This document shows positions 38,629-48,117 of a stretch of 64,000 nucleotides of DNA, piece by piece. Under the pieces are notes generated by a model. The model was not told where the DNA came from, made no database searches, and saw only the letters and a program-made list of their open reading frames with translations. The position numbers and the translations under genes are program-made. Origin of the DNA: Sphingobacteriaceae bacterium UBA2059 (GTDB taxonomy: Bacteria > Bacteroidota > Bacteroidia > Sphingobacteriales > Sphingobacteriaceae); NCBI GenBank assembly GCA_002332615.1, contig DDAL01000008.1, positions 261,989 to 325,988 on the forward strand. The letters are read 5' to 3'. Each line of letters starts with the position of its first letter. Within the stretch, counting starts at the first letter, position 1.

Positions 38629-40683
38629 ATGAAACGTATAACTTCAAAAACCCTTATCTGCGCAGGCTTGTGCGGCATTGTATTGCTACAGGCCTGCAAT
38701 CAGAAGACTGCAAAGTCTTATGAAGCAGCCGACCCTCTGGTCAAGAACATCGATACGACCGTACGGCCCAGCGACGACTTTTTTAATTATGCCAATGGTG
38801 GCTGGATCAAGAAAAATCCCATTCCGGCAGCCTATTCGGGCTGGGGTATAGGCAGTGAAGTACAGGAAGAGCTGCGCCTGCGCTTAAGGAAGATCAACGA
38901 GGATGCCTTAAAGGAAAAAGCCGAACAAGGCAGTAACAGCCAAAAGATAGGCGACTTTTACTATACGGCTATGGACAGCGCCAAAGCTGAAAGGGAGAGC
39001 CTTGCCCCGCTAAAGGCAGAGCTTCAGCGTATTGATGCCATTAACGATATAAACAGTCTGCTGAATGCCTTTGCCCATTTCAATACAATAGGAGTAACCA
39101 CCCCTGTGGGCCCTTATGTAGGTCAGGATGATAAGAACAGCGAGAAGATGATGCTGCAGCTCTATCAGACAGGTATTGGCATGCCCAACCGCGATTATTA
39201 TTTCAACACCGATGAACAAAGCGTTAAAGTAAGGAACGATTACCGCCAGAACCATCTCCCTGCCTTATTTATCCTGGCAGGACTGTCTAAAGCCGAGGCT
39301 GTTAAAGCCGCCGACAAGGTATACGCCATGGAAAAGTTCCTGGCAGACAGTTCCCGCAAACTGGTCGATCTGCGCGACCCCTATGCTAATTACAACAAAA
39401 TGACCGTGGATGCACTGGCTAAGCTTGCACCCGGGCTTAACTGGAAAAGCCTGTTTGAGAACATGCACTACAAAAACGTCGATACGGTAATTGTGGGTCA
39501 GCCCGAGTACTACCGTGCGGTGAACAAGGCAATACAAAGCTATTCGCCTGATGACTGGAAGCTGTACCTGCGCAAAAACCTCATCAGCGAGTACAGCCCC
39601 TATCTGAGCCAGGCTTTGGTTGATGAAAACTTCAGGTTCTACGGCAAAGTAATGTCAGGGCGCACCGAGCAGCTGCCACGCTGGAAACGTGCCCTGGATG
39701 CCGAAAACAGTCTGATGGGTGAGGTGCTGGGCCAGCTGTTTGTAAAAGAGTATTTCCCTGCCAAAACCAAGCAGCGCTATGTAAGCATGGTTAATGCCGT
39801 GCGCGAAAGCTTTAAGGACCGCATAAAAAACCTCGACTGGATGAGCGAGCAAACAAAGCTTAAAGCATACCAAAAGCTGGATAAGATAAATCCTAAGGTA
39901 GGATATCCTGATAAGTGGAAAGACTTTTCGCAGCTCGATATAAAGCGTGATTCCTATGCCCTCAACATACTGAGAGGAAATATATTCCATCATAAGCGCA
40001 ATGCCGATAAGCTGGGCAAACCGGTAGACCGTAGTGAATGGGGCATGACACCGCAGACCTATAATGCGTATTATAATCCGTCCAACAATGAAATTGTACT
40101 GCCTGCGGCGCAGTTAATGATACCCGGTGTTAAGGACGAAGATCTGGACGATGCCGTGGTGTACGGATACGCGGCTGCATCTACCATAGGACACGAAATA
40201 ACCCATGGCTTTGACGATACGGGCCGCCAGTACGATGCGCAGGGCAACCTGAAAGCCTGGTGGACCCCTCAGGACTCTGCTCGCTTTACCCAAAAAGCCC
40301 AGATGCTGGTTGATCAGTTCAATAAGTATAAAGTACATGGCCTTGCTATTAACGGCAAAGCCACCCTGGGCGAAAATATTGCCGACCTGGGAGGTATTGT
40401 GATAGGACTCGATGCCTTTAAAAAGACGGAGCAGTATAAAAAGGGCGAAAAGATAAACGGTTTTACGCCTTTACAACGCTTCTTTCTGGGTTACTCGCTG
40501 GGCTGGCTGGGCCATTACCGCAAGGAGACCCTCATAAACAGAGTTTTAACCGACGAGCACTCGCCCGGTTTCCTGCGGGTAAACGGTCCGTTTAGCGATG
40601 TGCCAGAGTTTTATGAAGCCTTCAATATCAAAAAAGGCGATAAGATGTGGATAGACCCTGATAAAAGGGTGCAGATATGGTAA
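38629..40683 (+). CDS. pepO: M13-family zinc metallopeptidase lipoprotein (PepO/neprilysin-like)
   Basis: A 684-aa lipoprotein (LLQAC lipobox). It has the large helical M13 N-terminal domain, then the zinc site HEITH (residues 522-526), the third ligand Glu in GENIADLGG, and NAYYNPSNNEIVLPAAQL. It should cut small peptides in the periplasm or on the surface. Its AT-rich upstream region has no perfect -7 box. A hairpin lies 79 bp after the stop. Confidence 0.95.
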   Translation: MKRITSKTLICAGLCGIVLLQACNQKTAKSYEAADPLVKNIDTTVRPSDDFFNYANGGWIKKNPIPAAYSGWGIGSEVQEELRLRLRKINEDALKEKAEQGSNSQKIGDFYYTAMDSAKAERESLAPLKAELQRIDAINDINSLLNAFAHFNTIGVTTPVGPYVGQDDKNSEKMMLQLYQTGIGMPNRDYYFNTDEQSVKVRNDYRQNHLPALFILAGLSKAEAVKAADKVYAMEKFLADSSRKLVDLRDPYANYNKMTVDALAKLAPGLNWKSLFENMHYKNVDTVIVGQPEYYRAVNKAIQSYSPDDWKLYLRKNLISEYSPYLSQALVDENFRFYGKVMSGRTEQLPRWKRALDAENSLMGEVLGQLFVKEYFPAKTKQRYVSMVNAVRESFKDRIKNLDWMSEQTKLKAYQKLDKINPKVGYPDKWKDFSQLDIKRDSYALNILRGNIFHHKRNADKLGKPVDRSEWGMTPQTYNAYYNPSNNEIVLPAAQLMIPGVKDEDLDDAVVYGYAAASTIGHEITHGFDDTGRQYDAQGNLKAWWTPQDSARFTQKAQMLVDQFNKYKVHGLAINGKATLGENIADLGGIVIGLDAFKKTEQYKKGEKINGFTPLQRFFLGYSLGWLGHYRKETLINRVLTDEHSPGFLRVNGPFSDVPEFYEAFNIKKGDKMWIDPDKRVQIW

Positions 40684-40761
40684 GCAGCAGCTAAGCCAGG
40701 TTCACACCTCTGTCTCCTTACGCCTATGAAGCGTATTGGCTCACTATTCACTTTGTATGTT

Positions 40762-40798
40762 TACCCGGCAGGCGCAGTATGATGTGTCCTGCCGGGTA
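40762..40798 (+). terminator. hairpin after pepO
   Basis: TACCCGGCAGG pairs perfectly with CCTGCCGGGTA across a 15-nt loop. No T-run follows, so its strength as a terminator is uncertain. The rest of the 370-bp gap 40684-41053 holds no gene; I see only the near-repeat GTCCGTAAG/GTCCGCAAG around 40832-40858. Confidence 0.5.
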
Positions 40799-41053
40799 GA
40801 TTAATCAGCCCCGATAAGCCTGGCGGTACAAGTCCGTAAGTTGCAAATCGTCCGCAAGGACTGCGTTCAGGAAACCCGAAACCGATAAGGCGGAGCATAT
40901 AAATTTTTGTGGCTGATAAATTCAAAATATAAGTGTGGTAACAAACACTTATTCATTTAAGTTGTATTGTATTATACAGCATTTACTTGCAGGCTACAAC
41001 TGCAATTTGTTGATTATCATTAAGTAAATAAAGAACTTGAAATAATTTATATC

Positions 41054-41338
41054 ATGAAAGACAATTCAAAATCACTTCTTGCTTTAATAGCCGGTGTAGC
41101 AGCAGGTACTGTTCTTGGTATTTTATTCGCTCCCGAAAAAGGCGTTGAAACCAGGGACAAGCTGAACGACGCATTAAAGAACCTGGGCGATTCTATTAAG
41201 GACCGTGCGGCAGAAGAAATTGAAAACTTTAACTCATTAAAAGAAAAAGTTGTTGATAACCTCAAAACTCAAATTGCCGACGCTCAGGAAAAGTTTAACT
41301 CGGAGTTTGAAAAAACAGAAGATAAGGATAACGCTTAG
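41054..41338 (+). CDS. YtxH-domain protein
   Basis: A 94-aa protein with one N-terminal TM helix ending in the YtxH signature GTVLGILFAPEKGVETRDKL, then a long charged amphipathic helix. YtxH proteins are linked to general stress; the molecular role is unclear. First of three closely spaced genes with membrane or amphipathic character. Confidence 0.88.
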   Translation: MKDNSKSLLALIAGVAAGTVLGILFAPEKGVETRDKLNDALKNLGDSIKDRAAEEIENFNSLKEKVVDNLKTQIADAQEKFNSEFEKTEDKDNA

Positions 41339-41380
41339 TTATTAAGTTTAACTGTTTAACCATCACTTTATTAACTACTT

Positions 41381-41779
41381 ATGCAGGAAACGCCCCATGT
41401 ACAACAGGCCCAGACCGATGAAGAGAAGGCCACGCCTGATATAGTTCAACTTTTAAAGGATTATATCACCGGCAGGATAGAACTAATAAGACTAAGTGCT
41501 ATTGAGCGTACTACCGTAGTTGTGTCTTCTATGATTACCGGTACGGTAATAGCTTTATGCTCATTAATGGCTTTTATATTTGCCTCCCTTACCCTTGGCT
41601 TCTTTCTGGGCGAGTTGCTCGATTCGCTGGCAGCCGGCTTTGGGCTTGTAACCTTACTTTATATCATTATAGCAGTTGTTGTCAGTGTCATGAAAAAGAA
41701 CGTTATAAGTAAGCTTTTACAAGACAAAATGATCAGGATAATTTTTGATAAAAAGGAGAAAGATGGAAAAGAAATATAA
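41381..41779 (+). CDS. holin-3_6-like (DUF1469) membrane protein
   Basis: A 132-aa protein with an N-terminal amphipathic helix (VQLLKDYITGRIELIRLSAIER) and two TM helices (about 48-72 and 80-105), the pattern of the phage-holin-superfamily-III-like family. There is no phage context; with YtxH it belongs to a common Bacteroidota envelope-stress cluster. It overlaps the next gene by 17 bp. Confidence 0.82.
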   Translation: MQETPHVQQAQTDEEKATPDIVQLLKDYITGRIELIRLSAIERTTVVVSSMITGTVIALCSLMAFIFASLTLGFFLGELLDSLAAGFGLVTLLYIIIAVVVSVMKKNVISKLLQDKMIRIIFDKKEKDGKEI

Positions 41780-42230
41780 AAGCCTGGCTGAACTGCAGGA
41801 AGACATTGATAGGCTTAAAGTAAAGAAGTTTCAGCATGAGGAAGCTATTAAAGACGCATTTAGCAGTCCTAAGGTAGCTTTTAAGACGCTGAGAAACTAC
41901 TTTAGAAATACGAATGCGGGTCCATCCCAACCCCTGCTTACTCAAAATCTTGTAAACAGCGATCTTATAGCCAACCTCTCGCGTACCGCTATTCCATTTT
42001 TGGTGAACACATTTATGTTTAAGCGTTCAGGCTTTATAGTGCGCACGCTGGCCACCTTTGTGTCGAGAAAAGCGGCATCGCAGGTTAATACCAATACTGT
42101 AGCAGTTTTGGTTGGAAAGGTAAGAGGCTTTCTTACCAAAAAAGGGGTACTTAAAGATACCAAACAGGTAGTGGTGCGAGATTATCGTACAAATCCTACT
42201 GCAAGCTCTGATCCAAGTAAGCATTTTTAA
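41763..42230 (+). CDS. hypothetical protein of the YtxH/holin-like cluster
   Basis: The ATG at 41763 follows a good AAGGAG ribosome binding site (41752-41757), a rare clear one in this window, so it beats the TTG at 41745. About 155 residues: a charged coiled-coil-like N-terminus (LAELQEDIDRLKVKK), a central PFLVNTFMFKRSGFIVRTLATFVSRKAA region with membrane-interacting character, and a polar tail. No family recognised. Translation is probably coupled to the holin-like gene. Confidence 0.75.
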   Translation: MEKKYKSLAELQEDIDRLKVKKFQHEEAIKDAFSSPKVAFKTLRNYFRNTNAGPSQPLLTQNLVNSDLIANLSRTAIPFLVNTFMFKRSGFIVRTLATFVSRKAASQVNTNTVAVLVGKVRGFLTKKGVLKDTKQVVVRDYRTNPTASSDPSKHF

Positions 42231-42249
42231 TTGCTGTGTACTTATACAT

Positions 42250-42286
42250 AAAAGCCGCTTTGCAGATCATGTGCAAAGCGGCTTTT
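42250..42286. terminator. bidirectional intrinsic terminator
   Basis: AAAAGCCGCTTTGC and GCAAAGCGGCTTTT form a perfect 14-bp stem with a 9-nt loop and A/T runs on both sides, between the convergent hypothetical and fcl genes. Confidence 0.85.
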
Positions 42287-42350
42287 ATTGGTTCCATGAA
42301 GGCAGTAGGGTCTGCCAGGGGGCCGGAGCGAGCTTAGATGCCAGGCATTA

Positions 42351-43283
42351 CTATACAGCCGTATGGCTTAAAAAATCGTGATAAGCCAGTTTAATTCCCT
42401 CCTCAAGGCTTGTTTTATGGGTCCAGCCATAAGACCTTAATTTAGAAACATCCATCAGCTTGCGCGGCGTGCCATCAGGCCTGCTGGTATCAAAGGCCAG
42501 TTCACCCTCATACCTGATGACGTCTTTCACTAGTAAGGCCAGCTGATGTATACTCAGGTCTTCGCCCGTGCCTATGTTAATTAGCTGGGCTTCGTTGTAT
42601 CTTTCCATTAGAAACAAACAGGCATCCGCCAGGTCATCCGAAAACAGGAATTCCCTTTTGGGCTTCCCGGTACCCCATATAATTACTTTGTGTTCTTTAT
42701 TAACTTTTGCCTCGTGCATTTTACGGATCAGGGCCGGCAGTACATGCGAGTTTTCCGGATGGTAATTATCGCCATAGCCATATAAGTTGGTGGGCATTAC
42801 CGAAATAAAATTGCAGTTGTATTGCTTGCGGTAAGACTCGCAAAGCTTAATACCCGCAATTTTGGCCAGGGCATAAGCCTCGTTGGTAGGCTCAAGCGCA
42901 CCGGTAAGCAAGTACTCCTCCTTAAGTGGCTGCGGAGCCATTTTCGGATAGATACAACTGGAACCCAGAAAGAGCAGCTTTTTTACTCCGTTTACATAAG
43001 CCTGATGGATAATATTGCTTTCAATCATCAGGTTTTGGTATAAAAATTCGGCCGGATAGCTGGAGTTGGCAATTATACCTCCCACTTTGGCAGCCGCCAG
43101 AAAAACATAGTCCGGCTTTTCTGCTTCGAAAAAATCTTTAACCGCCTGCTGATTGCGCAGGTCCAGTTCGGCAGAGGTGCGCGTAATCAAAGTAGGGTAA
43201 CCGCCGGCTTTCAGCGCCCGCATAATAGCCGAACCTACAAGTCCGCGGTGTCCGGCTACATATATTCTGGCATCTTTTTCCAC
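42351..43283 (-). CDS. fcl: GDP-L-fucose synthase
   Basis: A 310-aa extended SDR. The NADP motif [10 protein letters not shown] is at the N-terminus; [15 protein letters not shown] carries the catalytic Ser, and ALAKIAG follows the catalytic Tyr. [19 protein letters not shown] is the WcaG/Fcl signature. It converts GDP-4-keto-6-deoxymannose to GDP-L-fucose for surface glycans. Translation starts at GTG ([11 protein letters not shown]). No gmd gene is nearby. Confidence 0.95.
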   Translation of the reverse strand: MEKDARIYVAGHRGLVGSAIMRALKAGGYPTLITRTSAELDLRNQQAVKDFFEAEKPDYVFLAAAKVGGIIANSSYPAEFLYQNLMIESNIIHQAYVNGVKKLLFLGSSCIYPKMAPQPLKEEYLLTGALEPTNEAYALAKIAGIKLCESYRKQYNCNFISVMPTNLYGYGDNYHPENSHVLPALIRKMHEAKVNKEHKVIIWGTGKPKREFLFSDDLADACLFLMERYNEAQLINIGTGEDLSIHQLALLVKDVIRYEGELAFDTSRPDGTPRKLMDVSKLRSYGWTHKTSLEEGIKLAYHDFLSHTAV

Positions 43284-43300
43284 AATGGATACTGTTTTTT

Positions 43301-43308
43301 CAAATATA
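43301..43308 (-). promoter_or_regulatory. -7 promoter box of fcl
   Basis: The minus strand reads TATATTTG, a perfect TAnnTTTG, 17 bp upstream of the GTG at 43283. Confidence 0.6.
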
Positions 43309-43424
43309 CCTAATCAAAACCCATTTTAAGGCCCTTACGACTGCTTTTAACCGTACAGAACGCTTATGCAGCGCTTTTTGAGTGATTGCTGTACCTACAA
43401 ATAACAGCCTGTAAATAATTAGTT

Positions 43425-43432
43425 TATTTTTG
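43425..43432 (+). promoter_or_regulatory. -7 promoter box of trmB
   Basis: TATTTTTG is a perfect TAnnTTTG, 14 bp before the ATG at 43447, giving a very short leader. Confidence 0.55.
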
Positions 43433-43446
43433 TGACCTGTTAAGCC

Positions 43447-44097
43447 ATGGGAAAAGACAAATTAAGACGTTTTGCAGAGATCAATATATTTGAAAATGTT
43501 CTGCAGCTTGAAGAAGGCAAGCCAATGAAAGGCCGCTGGGCCCAAACCCAGTTTAAAAATAATAAGCCGCTGGTGCTGGAGCTGGCCTGCGGCAAGGGCG
43601 AGTATACAGTGAATATGGCAAAGCTTTTTCCAGACCGCAACTTTATAGGGATTGATTACAAAGGCAACCGGATATGGCGGGGAGCCAAAACAGCCATAGA
43701 AGAGGATATAAAGAATGTAGCTTTTCTAAGGATACAGATTGAGAACATACTGGACTATTTTGCCGAAGGTGAAGTAGCCGAACTATGGATCACTTTTCCG
43801 GATCCACAGCCCCAGATAAGCCGCGAAAAGAAAAGGCTCACCTTTCCGGGCTTTTTAAATAAATACAGGCACATCATGCAGCCGGGAGGTATAATGCACC
43901 TGAAGACTGATAATGACGACCTGTACGCCTATACTCTTGAAAAAGTGCAGGAAATGGGGCTGCTGGTACATGCAGCAACCAGCGACCTCTATCATTCGGA
44001 TAGCGTGAACGAAGTGCTGAACATAAAAACCTATTACGAAAAAAAATACCTGGCTGTAGATAAGAACATCAATTACATTCAGTTTTCTTTTGAGTAA
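43447..44097 (+). CDS. trmB: tRNA (guanine-N7-)-methyltransferase
   Basis: A 216-aa class I SAM methyltransferase. LELACGKGEYTVNMA is the SAM-binding motif, IGIDYKGNRIW motif II, and LWITFPDPQPQ the TrmB signature (catalytic Asp), followed by KTDNDDLYAYT. It methylates G46 in the tRNA variable loop. Confidence 0.95.
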   Translation: MGKDKLRRFAEINIFENVLQLEEGKPMKGRWAQTQFKNNKPLVLELACGKGEYTVNMAKLFPDRNFIGIDYKGNRIWRGAKTAIEEDIKNVAFLRIQIENILDYFAEGEVAELWITFPDPQPQISREKKRLTFPGFLNKYRHIMQPGGIMHLKTDNDDLYAYTLEKVQEMGLLVHAATSDLYHSDSVNEVLNIKTYYEKKYLAVDKNINYIQFSFE

Positions 44098-44160
44098 GCT
44101 ACCCGGCTGCTTCGGCCCGGCTTCGGCTTCAAGCCCAGCCGTAACTGTAATCTGTGCAGC

Positions 44161-44220
44161 ATGTATCCGTGCAAAAACACGGATACATCATGGGTTCATC
44201 ATGGATACACCCTGGATACA
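44161..44220. repeat. hairpin and phased GGATACA repeats
   Basis: ATGTATCCGTG and CACGGATACAT form a perfect 11-bp stem with a 6-nt loop (44161-44188). GGATACA then recurs at 44203-44209 and 44214-44220, so copies start at 44181, 44203 and 44214: steps of 22 and 11 bp. This is the notable content of the 411-bp gap 44098-44508, which otherwise has no supported gene. Confidence 0.55.
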
Positions 44221-44508
44221 TGTGCTGGCAGACCCGTTCTTTTCCAATCTCCGGTGTACTGCCTGAGCGGCTCTTTGGTAATGAACGAAACAAAGTCTGA
44301 AAAGATTTTTGCCCGTAGTATTTTCGAAATACTTAGCTTAGTATAATGAATAGAGCTTGGCCGCTGCAGGTTCGGCACTCCGGTACTTTATTGTATGGCC
44401 TGCTGCTGCTAAAGAATTAGTGCATGATAAACCTAAGCCGCGAAACCCGCGCTTAAATTTGCGCCTGGCCGAAGATCGCTGTTTCTAAAGCGGGCTTATA
44501 CTTAGTGA

Positions 44509-45783
44509 ATGAAAATTTTAATATTAACCCCTTATATTCCCTATCCTTTATCCGAAGGAGGAAAGATATCTCAATACGCAGTAACAGACAGACTCAGGCA
44601 GCATGCCGAAGTGCATTTCTATTTTATTCCCGAGTCCACCCGCAGCATGCTTGAAATAAGCGAACTTAAAAAGAGATGGCCCGATGTCGTGTTTCATTTT
44701 ATACCCTTCAGGCGCCCATCCTTATGGAAAAGGATGGATGGGTATATACGTAAGTATGCGAATAGGCTGTATAGGCCTTTAGGCAGATTGCTTTTTGGGG
44801 CACCGGTACAACCGCATAGTTACGAGCGGCTCGCTGCGCCGGTCGGCTTTAGAAAGGAGGCGCAGGTGCAGCATCTAAATGAGCTTATACAGGCAGAGAA
44901 CTTTGATATCGTTCAAATAGAGCTCATGCCGTTTATAGATTTGGTGCTTGCTCTTCCTGCTCCAGTTAAAAAAGTATTTGTACACCACGAACTCGCCTTT
45001 GCGCGCATTCATACCGAGATAAGCACTTATGCAAACCCCTGCGACGTGTATGCACAGTATCTGTTAAACTTTGTAAAGTTTAGAGAGCTGTCGCTTCTGG
45101 CACTGTATGATGCAGTGCTGGTATTTAGTGAAGATGACAGGCAAAAACTCCAGAAGCAGCTGCCTGCACAGCATATAGCTGTTAACCCTTTCCCAGTGCT
45201 TGAGAATGAATTTGTAAGTTATATAGGCAAGGATTACGAGGTAGAAAAACTTGTTTTTGTAGGTGGCGAAATGCATTGGCCCAATAAGGATGCGGTAGAA
45301 TGGTACATTGAAAGTTTATTGGCAACAGTGTTAAAACGCAAAAACTTAAGTCTGCATGTTGTAGGTAAGTGGAGCAAGAGCACCACGCGGAAGTATGCGC
45401 ATTTAAAGTCGGTGCGTTTTGTAGGTTATGTAGAAGACCTGAAAGAGTATAGCCAGAACAGCATTATGCTGGTTCCGGTAAGATCGGGCAGTGGGATACG
45501 TACTAAAATTTTATATGCTATGGCGCAGGGAGTGCCTGTAATTTCAACGGCTATCGGATTTGAGGGAATACAGGCAGAACCGGGCAGGGATTTGCTGGTT
45601 GCCAACTCGGCCGAGGAGTTTTCGGAGGCTATTGATTTATTGTGTGCCCGCCCTGAATACATGCACCAGATGCGCAGGAGTGCCTGGCTTAATGTTAAAG
45701 AGCTTTATAATCAGGATCGGATATGCCGCCTGCGGCTTACTACCTACCAGGGCTTGATAGCGCAAAGCGGCAGGCATGCTTAA
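44509..45783 (+). CDS. GT4-type glycosyltransferase
   Basis: A 424-aa GT-B enzyme. The N-terminal domain opens with LILTPYIPYPLSEGGKISQY (sugar-acceptor domain glycine loop). The C-terminal domain has FVGGEMHWPNKDAV, VRFVGYVEDLKEY and the donor-binding motif SGSGIRTKILYAMAQGVPVIST. It probably adds a sugar to a surface polysaccharide or lipid, in the cytoplasm at the inner membrane. No other polysaccharide genes flank it, so the substrate is open. Confidence 0.9.
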   Translation: MKILILTPYIPYPLSEGGKISQYAVTDRLRQHAEVHFYFIPESTRSMLEISELKKRWPDVVFHFIPFRRPSLWKRMDGYIRKYANRLYRPLGRLLFGAPVQPHSYERLAAPVGFRKEAQVQHLNELIQAENFDIVQIELMPFIDLVLALPAPVKKVFVHHELAFARIHTEISTYANPCDVYAQYLLNFVKFRELSLLALYDAVLVFSEDDRQKLQKQLPAQHIAVNPFPVLENEFVSYIGKDYEVEKLVFVGGEMHWPNKDAVEWYIESLLATVLKRKNLSLHVVGKWSKSTTRKYAHLKSVRFVGYVEDLKEYSQNSIMLVPVRSGSGIRTKILYAMAQGVPVISTAIGFEGIQAEPGRDLLVANSAEEFSEAIDLLCARPEYMHQMRRSAWLNVKELYNQDRICRLRLTTYQGLIAQSGRHA

Positions 45784-45833
45784 ACGCCCGGCTTCTTTTT
45801 ATGAGCCGGTTGGTTTTGATTGCCGGTTTATTT

Positions 45834-46859
45834 TTAATCCTGTTTTACCAGGGGAGCCACTTTCTGGCCTGTAAGGCGTATGGATTCCATCATAAGATCA
45901 TGTGAAGGATCGCCCAGGTCCATGTGAGCTATGAAGCGGGTAAGGCCGAACAGAGCTTTTACGTCATTAATCTTTGCAGCAACCTCTTCCGGACTGCCAA
46001 TGAACAAGGCTCCCTGCCTGCTGCGCCCGTTTTGATACTGGGTCTGTGTATAAGGTGCCCAGCCTCTGGTGGCACCTATACGGTCCATCTGATCTTTGTA
46101 TTTGTAGAAGTACTGATCGATAACCTTCGGGTCATCACTTACAAAGGTGTGAGAGTGTATGGCAATTTCCATGGTAGAGGCATCGTGCCCTGCTTCGAGA
46201 TATTGCTCTTTATAAAAGTCTATAAGTTTTTTAAACTGTGCAGGTATGCCGCCGATAATGGCTACAACCAGGGGCAGGCCCAGTTTTGCTGCTCTAAGGG
46301 CCGATTGCCGGGTGCCTCCTACAGCAATCCAAACAGGAAGTTTACCTTTATTAAAAGCCCTGGGGTACACTGTTTGATTTACCAGCGGAGCCCGCAGTTT
46401 TCCATGCCATGTAACGTTTTCCTCGTTGTTAAGCTTGAGTAACAGGTCAAGCTTTTCGGCAAATAACGCCTCGTAATCTTCCAGAGAAAAACCAAATAAA
46501 GGAAAAGACTCTGTAAAACTTCCTCTGCCGGCCATTATTTCGGCCCGGCCATTGGAAATTAGGTCAAGGGTGGCAAAGTTTTGATATACTTTAACGGGTT
46601 CCGAGGAGCTTAAAACCGTTACTCCGCTGGCTAGTCTAATGTTTTTTGTTATGCTTGCTGCGGCCGCCAATACAATTTCGGGCGATGAGACGGCATAATC
46701 TGCCCGGTGATGTTCGCCCATTGCAAACACATCAATACCTACTTCGTCCATTAGCTTTACCTGCTCAAGTATTTCCTGGAGTTTGACGGCCGCACTCCTG
46801 TAAGTGCCTTTACTTTGATCGAAAGCAAGATCGCCGAACATTCCTATTCCTAATTCCAT
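45834..46859 (-). CDS. LLM-class flavin-dependent oxidoreductase (bacterial luciferase-like)
   Basis: A 341-aa (beta/alpha)8 flavoprotein with MGEHHRADYAVSSP, RLASGVTVLSSSEPVKVYQNFATLD and GRAEIMAGRGSFTESFPLFG, the group-1 luciferase-like signature. FMN or F420-like flavin chemistry is expected; the substrate is unknown. No cofactor-reductase partner is adjacent. Confidence 0.9.
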   Translation of the reverse strand: MELGIGMFGDLAFDQSKGTYRSAAVKLQEILEQVKLMDEVGIDVFAMGEHHRADYAVSSPEIVLAAAASITKNIRLASGVTVLSSSEPVKVYQNFATLDLISNGRAEIMAGRGSFTESFPLFGFSLEDYEALFAEKLDLLLKLNNEENVTWHGKLRAPLVNQTVYPRAFNKGKLPVWIAVGGTRQSALRAAKLGLPLVVAIIGGIPAQFKKLIDFYKEQYLEAGHDASTMEIAIHSHTFVSDDPKVIDQYFYKYKDQMDRIGATRGWAPYTQTQYQNGRSRQGALFIGSPEEVAAKINDVKALFGLTRFIAHMDLGDPSHDLMMESIRLTGQKVAPLVKQD

Positions 46860-47033
46860 ATATTGATTTATAGATATATTAACTACAACGGCAATATGCT
46901 GTAATTGTGTGTTTTATAGATTGAAAACGTGCTTAAATAAAAGCATGCTGCTCTATCGAAGGCTGAGGAACAGAGGAATAAGTATTAGCCGCTAATAAAA
47001 ACAAATGGTATCCTTTTTGTTTTATTAGGTATT

Positions 47034-48044
47034 ATGCAGTTTAACAAACAATATTTTAAGGATCTGGGTCAGGTGATCATAGGTTCGGGCAAAGCCTTTA
47101 TGGATGATAAGGCCATGAAGTATAGCGGCTCTCTTGCTTACAGTACTGTTTTTGCATTATCGCCTTTGCTGGTGTTAATCATTTCTCTGGCCAGTATTTT
47201 CTTTAAGGAGGATGCTATTAATAACAAAGTGTTTGGCGAGTTGCAGGGCCTGATGGGTGCCGATACGGCCATGCAGCTGCAGGAGCTCATTAAGAAAAGC
47301 GCTTTATCCGGAGGTTCGGGGTGGTCGCTGGCCATTAGTATTGTAATTCTTTTGATAGGAGCATCGGCTATTTTTACTGAAATACAGGATACCATTAATA
47401 TTATATGGCGGGTAAAGCCAAAGCCTAAAACCAGCGGTATAAAACGGCTTATTGTAAACAGGCTTTTGTCTTTTTCTATGGTTATCGGTCTGGGATTTTT
47501 GCTGGTAGCCTCTCTTTTGATAAATGGTATTATTGCAGCTATAAGCGACCAGCTAAATAATTATTTTCCGGGCATAACGGTTTTTGTGGTAAATGCTGTG
47601 AATATGGGCGTTACTTTTGTAGTGATTACCATGCTGTTTGCTGTAATATTTAAGTACTTGCCTGATGTAAAAATTAAGTGGAAAGATGTGCTGGTGGGCG
47701 CTTTTACTACGGCTATTCTGTTTATGATAGCCCGATATGGTATACAGCTGTACCTGAAGTTTGCCGGCACTGCCTCTACCTTTGGAGCGGCGGGCTCTGT
47801 GGTGGTTATCCTGGTATGGGTATACTTTACGGCTGCTATATTGTACTTCGGGGCGGAGTTTACGCAGGTATATACTGAAAAGTTTGGAGGTGAGATTTGT
47901 CCGGCCGATTATGCTGTGCATCTGGCCCGCGAGGAAAAAGAAGTGGAGGTGGATGTGCTTCCTTCCAAGGGTTACTGCTCGGGCGATAAGGATGATGGTG
48001 AGGATTGCGAAGTGCCGCCGCAGGAAGAAAGTAAACCCTTGTAA
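47034..48044 (+). CDS. YihY/BrkB-family inner-membrane protein
   Basis: A 336-aa protein with six TM helices: SLAYSTVFALSPLLVLIISLA, a middle pair (WSLAISIVILLIGASAIFTEIQDTINIIW), further helices, and the conserved FGAAGSVVVILVWVYFTAAILYFGAEFTQVYTEKFG near the end. The acidic C-terminal tail after that is variable. The family was once taken for RNase BN, which is wrong; its function is unknown. It ends at a strong terminator. Confidence 0.9.
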   Translation: MQFNKQYFKDLGQVIIGSGKAFMDDKAMKYSGSLAYSTVFALSPLLVLIISLASIFFKEDAINNKVFGELQGLMGADTAMQLQELIKKSALSGGSGWSLAISIVILLIGASAIFTEIQDTINIIWRVKPKPKTSGIKRLIVNRLLSFSMVIGLGFLLVASLLINGIIAAISDQLNNYFPGITVFVVNAVNMGVTFVVITMLFAVIFKYLPDVKIKWKDVLVGAFTTAILFMIARYGIQLYLKFAGTASTFGAAGSVVVILVWVYFTAAILYFGAEFTQVYTEKFGGEICPADYAVHLAREEKEVEVDVLPSKGYCSGDKDDGEDCEVPPQEESKPL

Positions 48045-48062
48045 GAGGGCCTGTTGCTAAAT

Positions 48063-48101
48063 AAAAGCCTTCATACATATGCAATGTATGAAGGCTTTTT
48101 T
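48063..48101. terminator. bidirectional intrinsic terminator
   Basis: AAAAGCCTTCATACAT and ATGTATGAAGGCTTTT form a perfect 16-bp stem with a 5-nt loop and a T-run, between the convergent YihY and vWA genes. Confidence 0.9.
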
Positions 48102-48117
48102 GCTGAAAAGCGCTTGT

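Noticed and set aside
40820..40870. Near-repeat GTCCGTAAG/GTCCGCAAG as an operator or tRNA remnant
   Set aside because: Only two imperfect copies and no cloverleaf can be drawn.
41381..41779. Holin-like gene as a prophage sign
   Set aside because: No phage structural, lysis or integration genes are near; the family is common in non-phage Bacteroidota clusters.
44161..44346. 61-aa reading frame starting in the GGATACA hairpin
   Set aside because: Its start is inside the hairpin repeats and the protein has no coding character.
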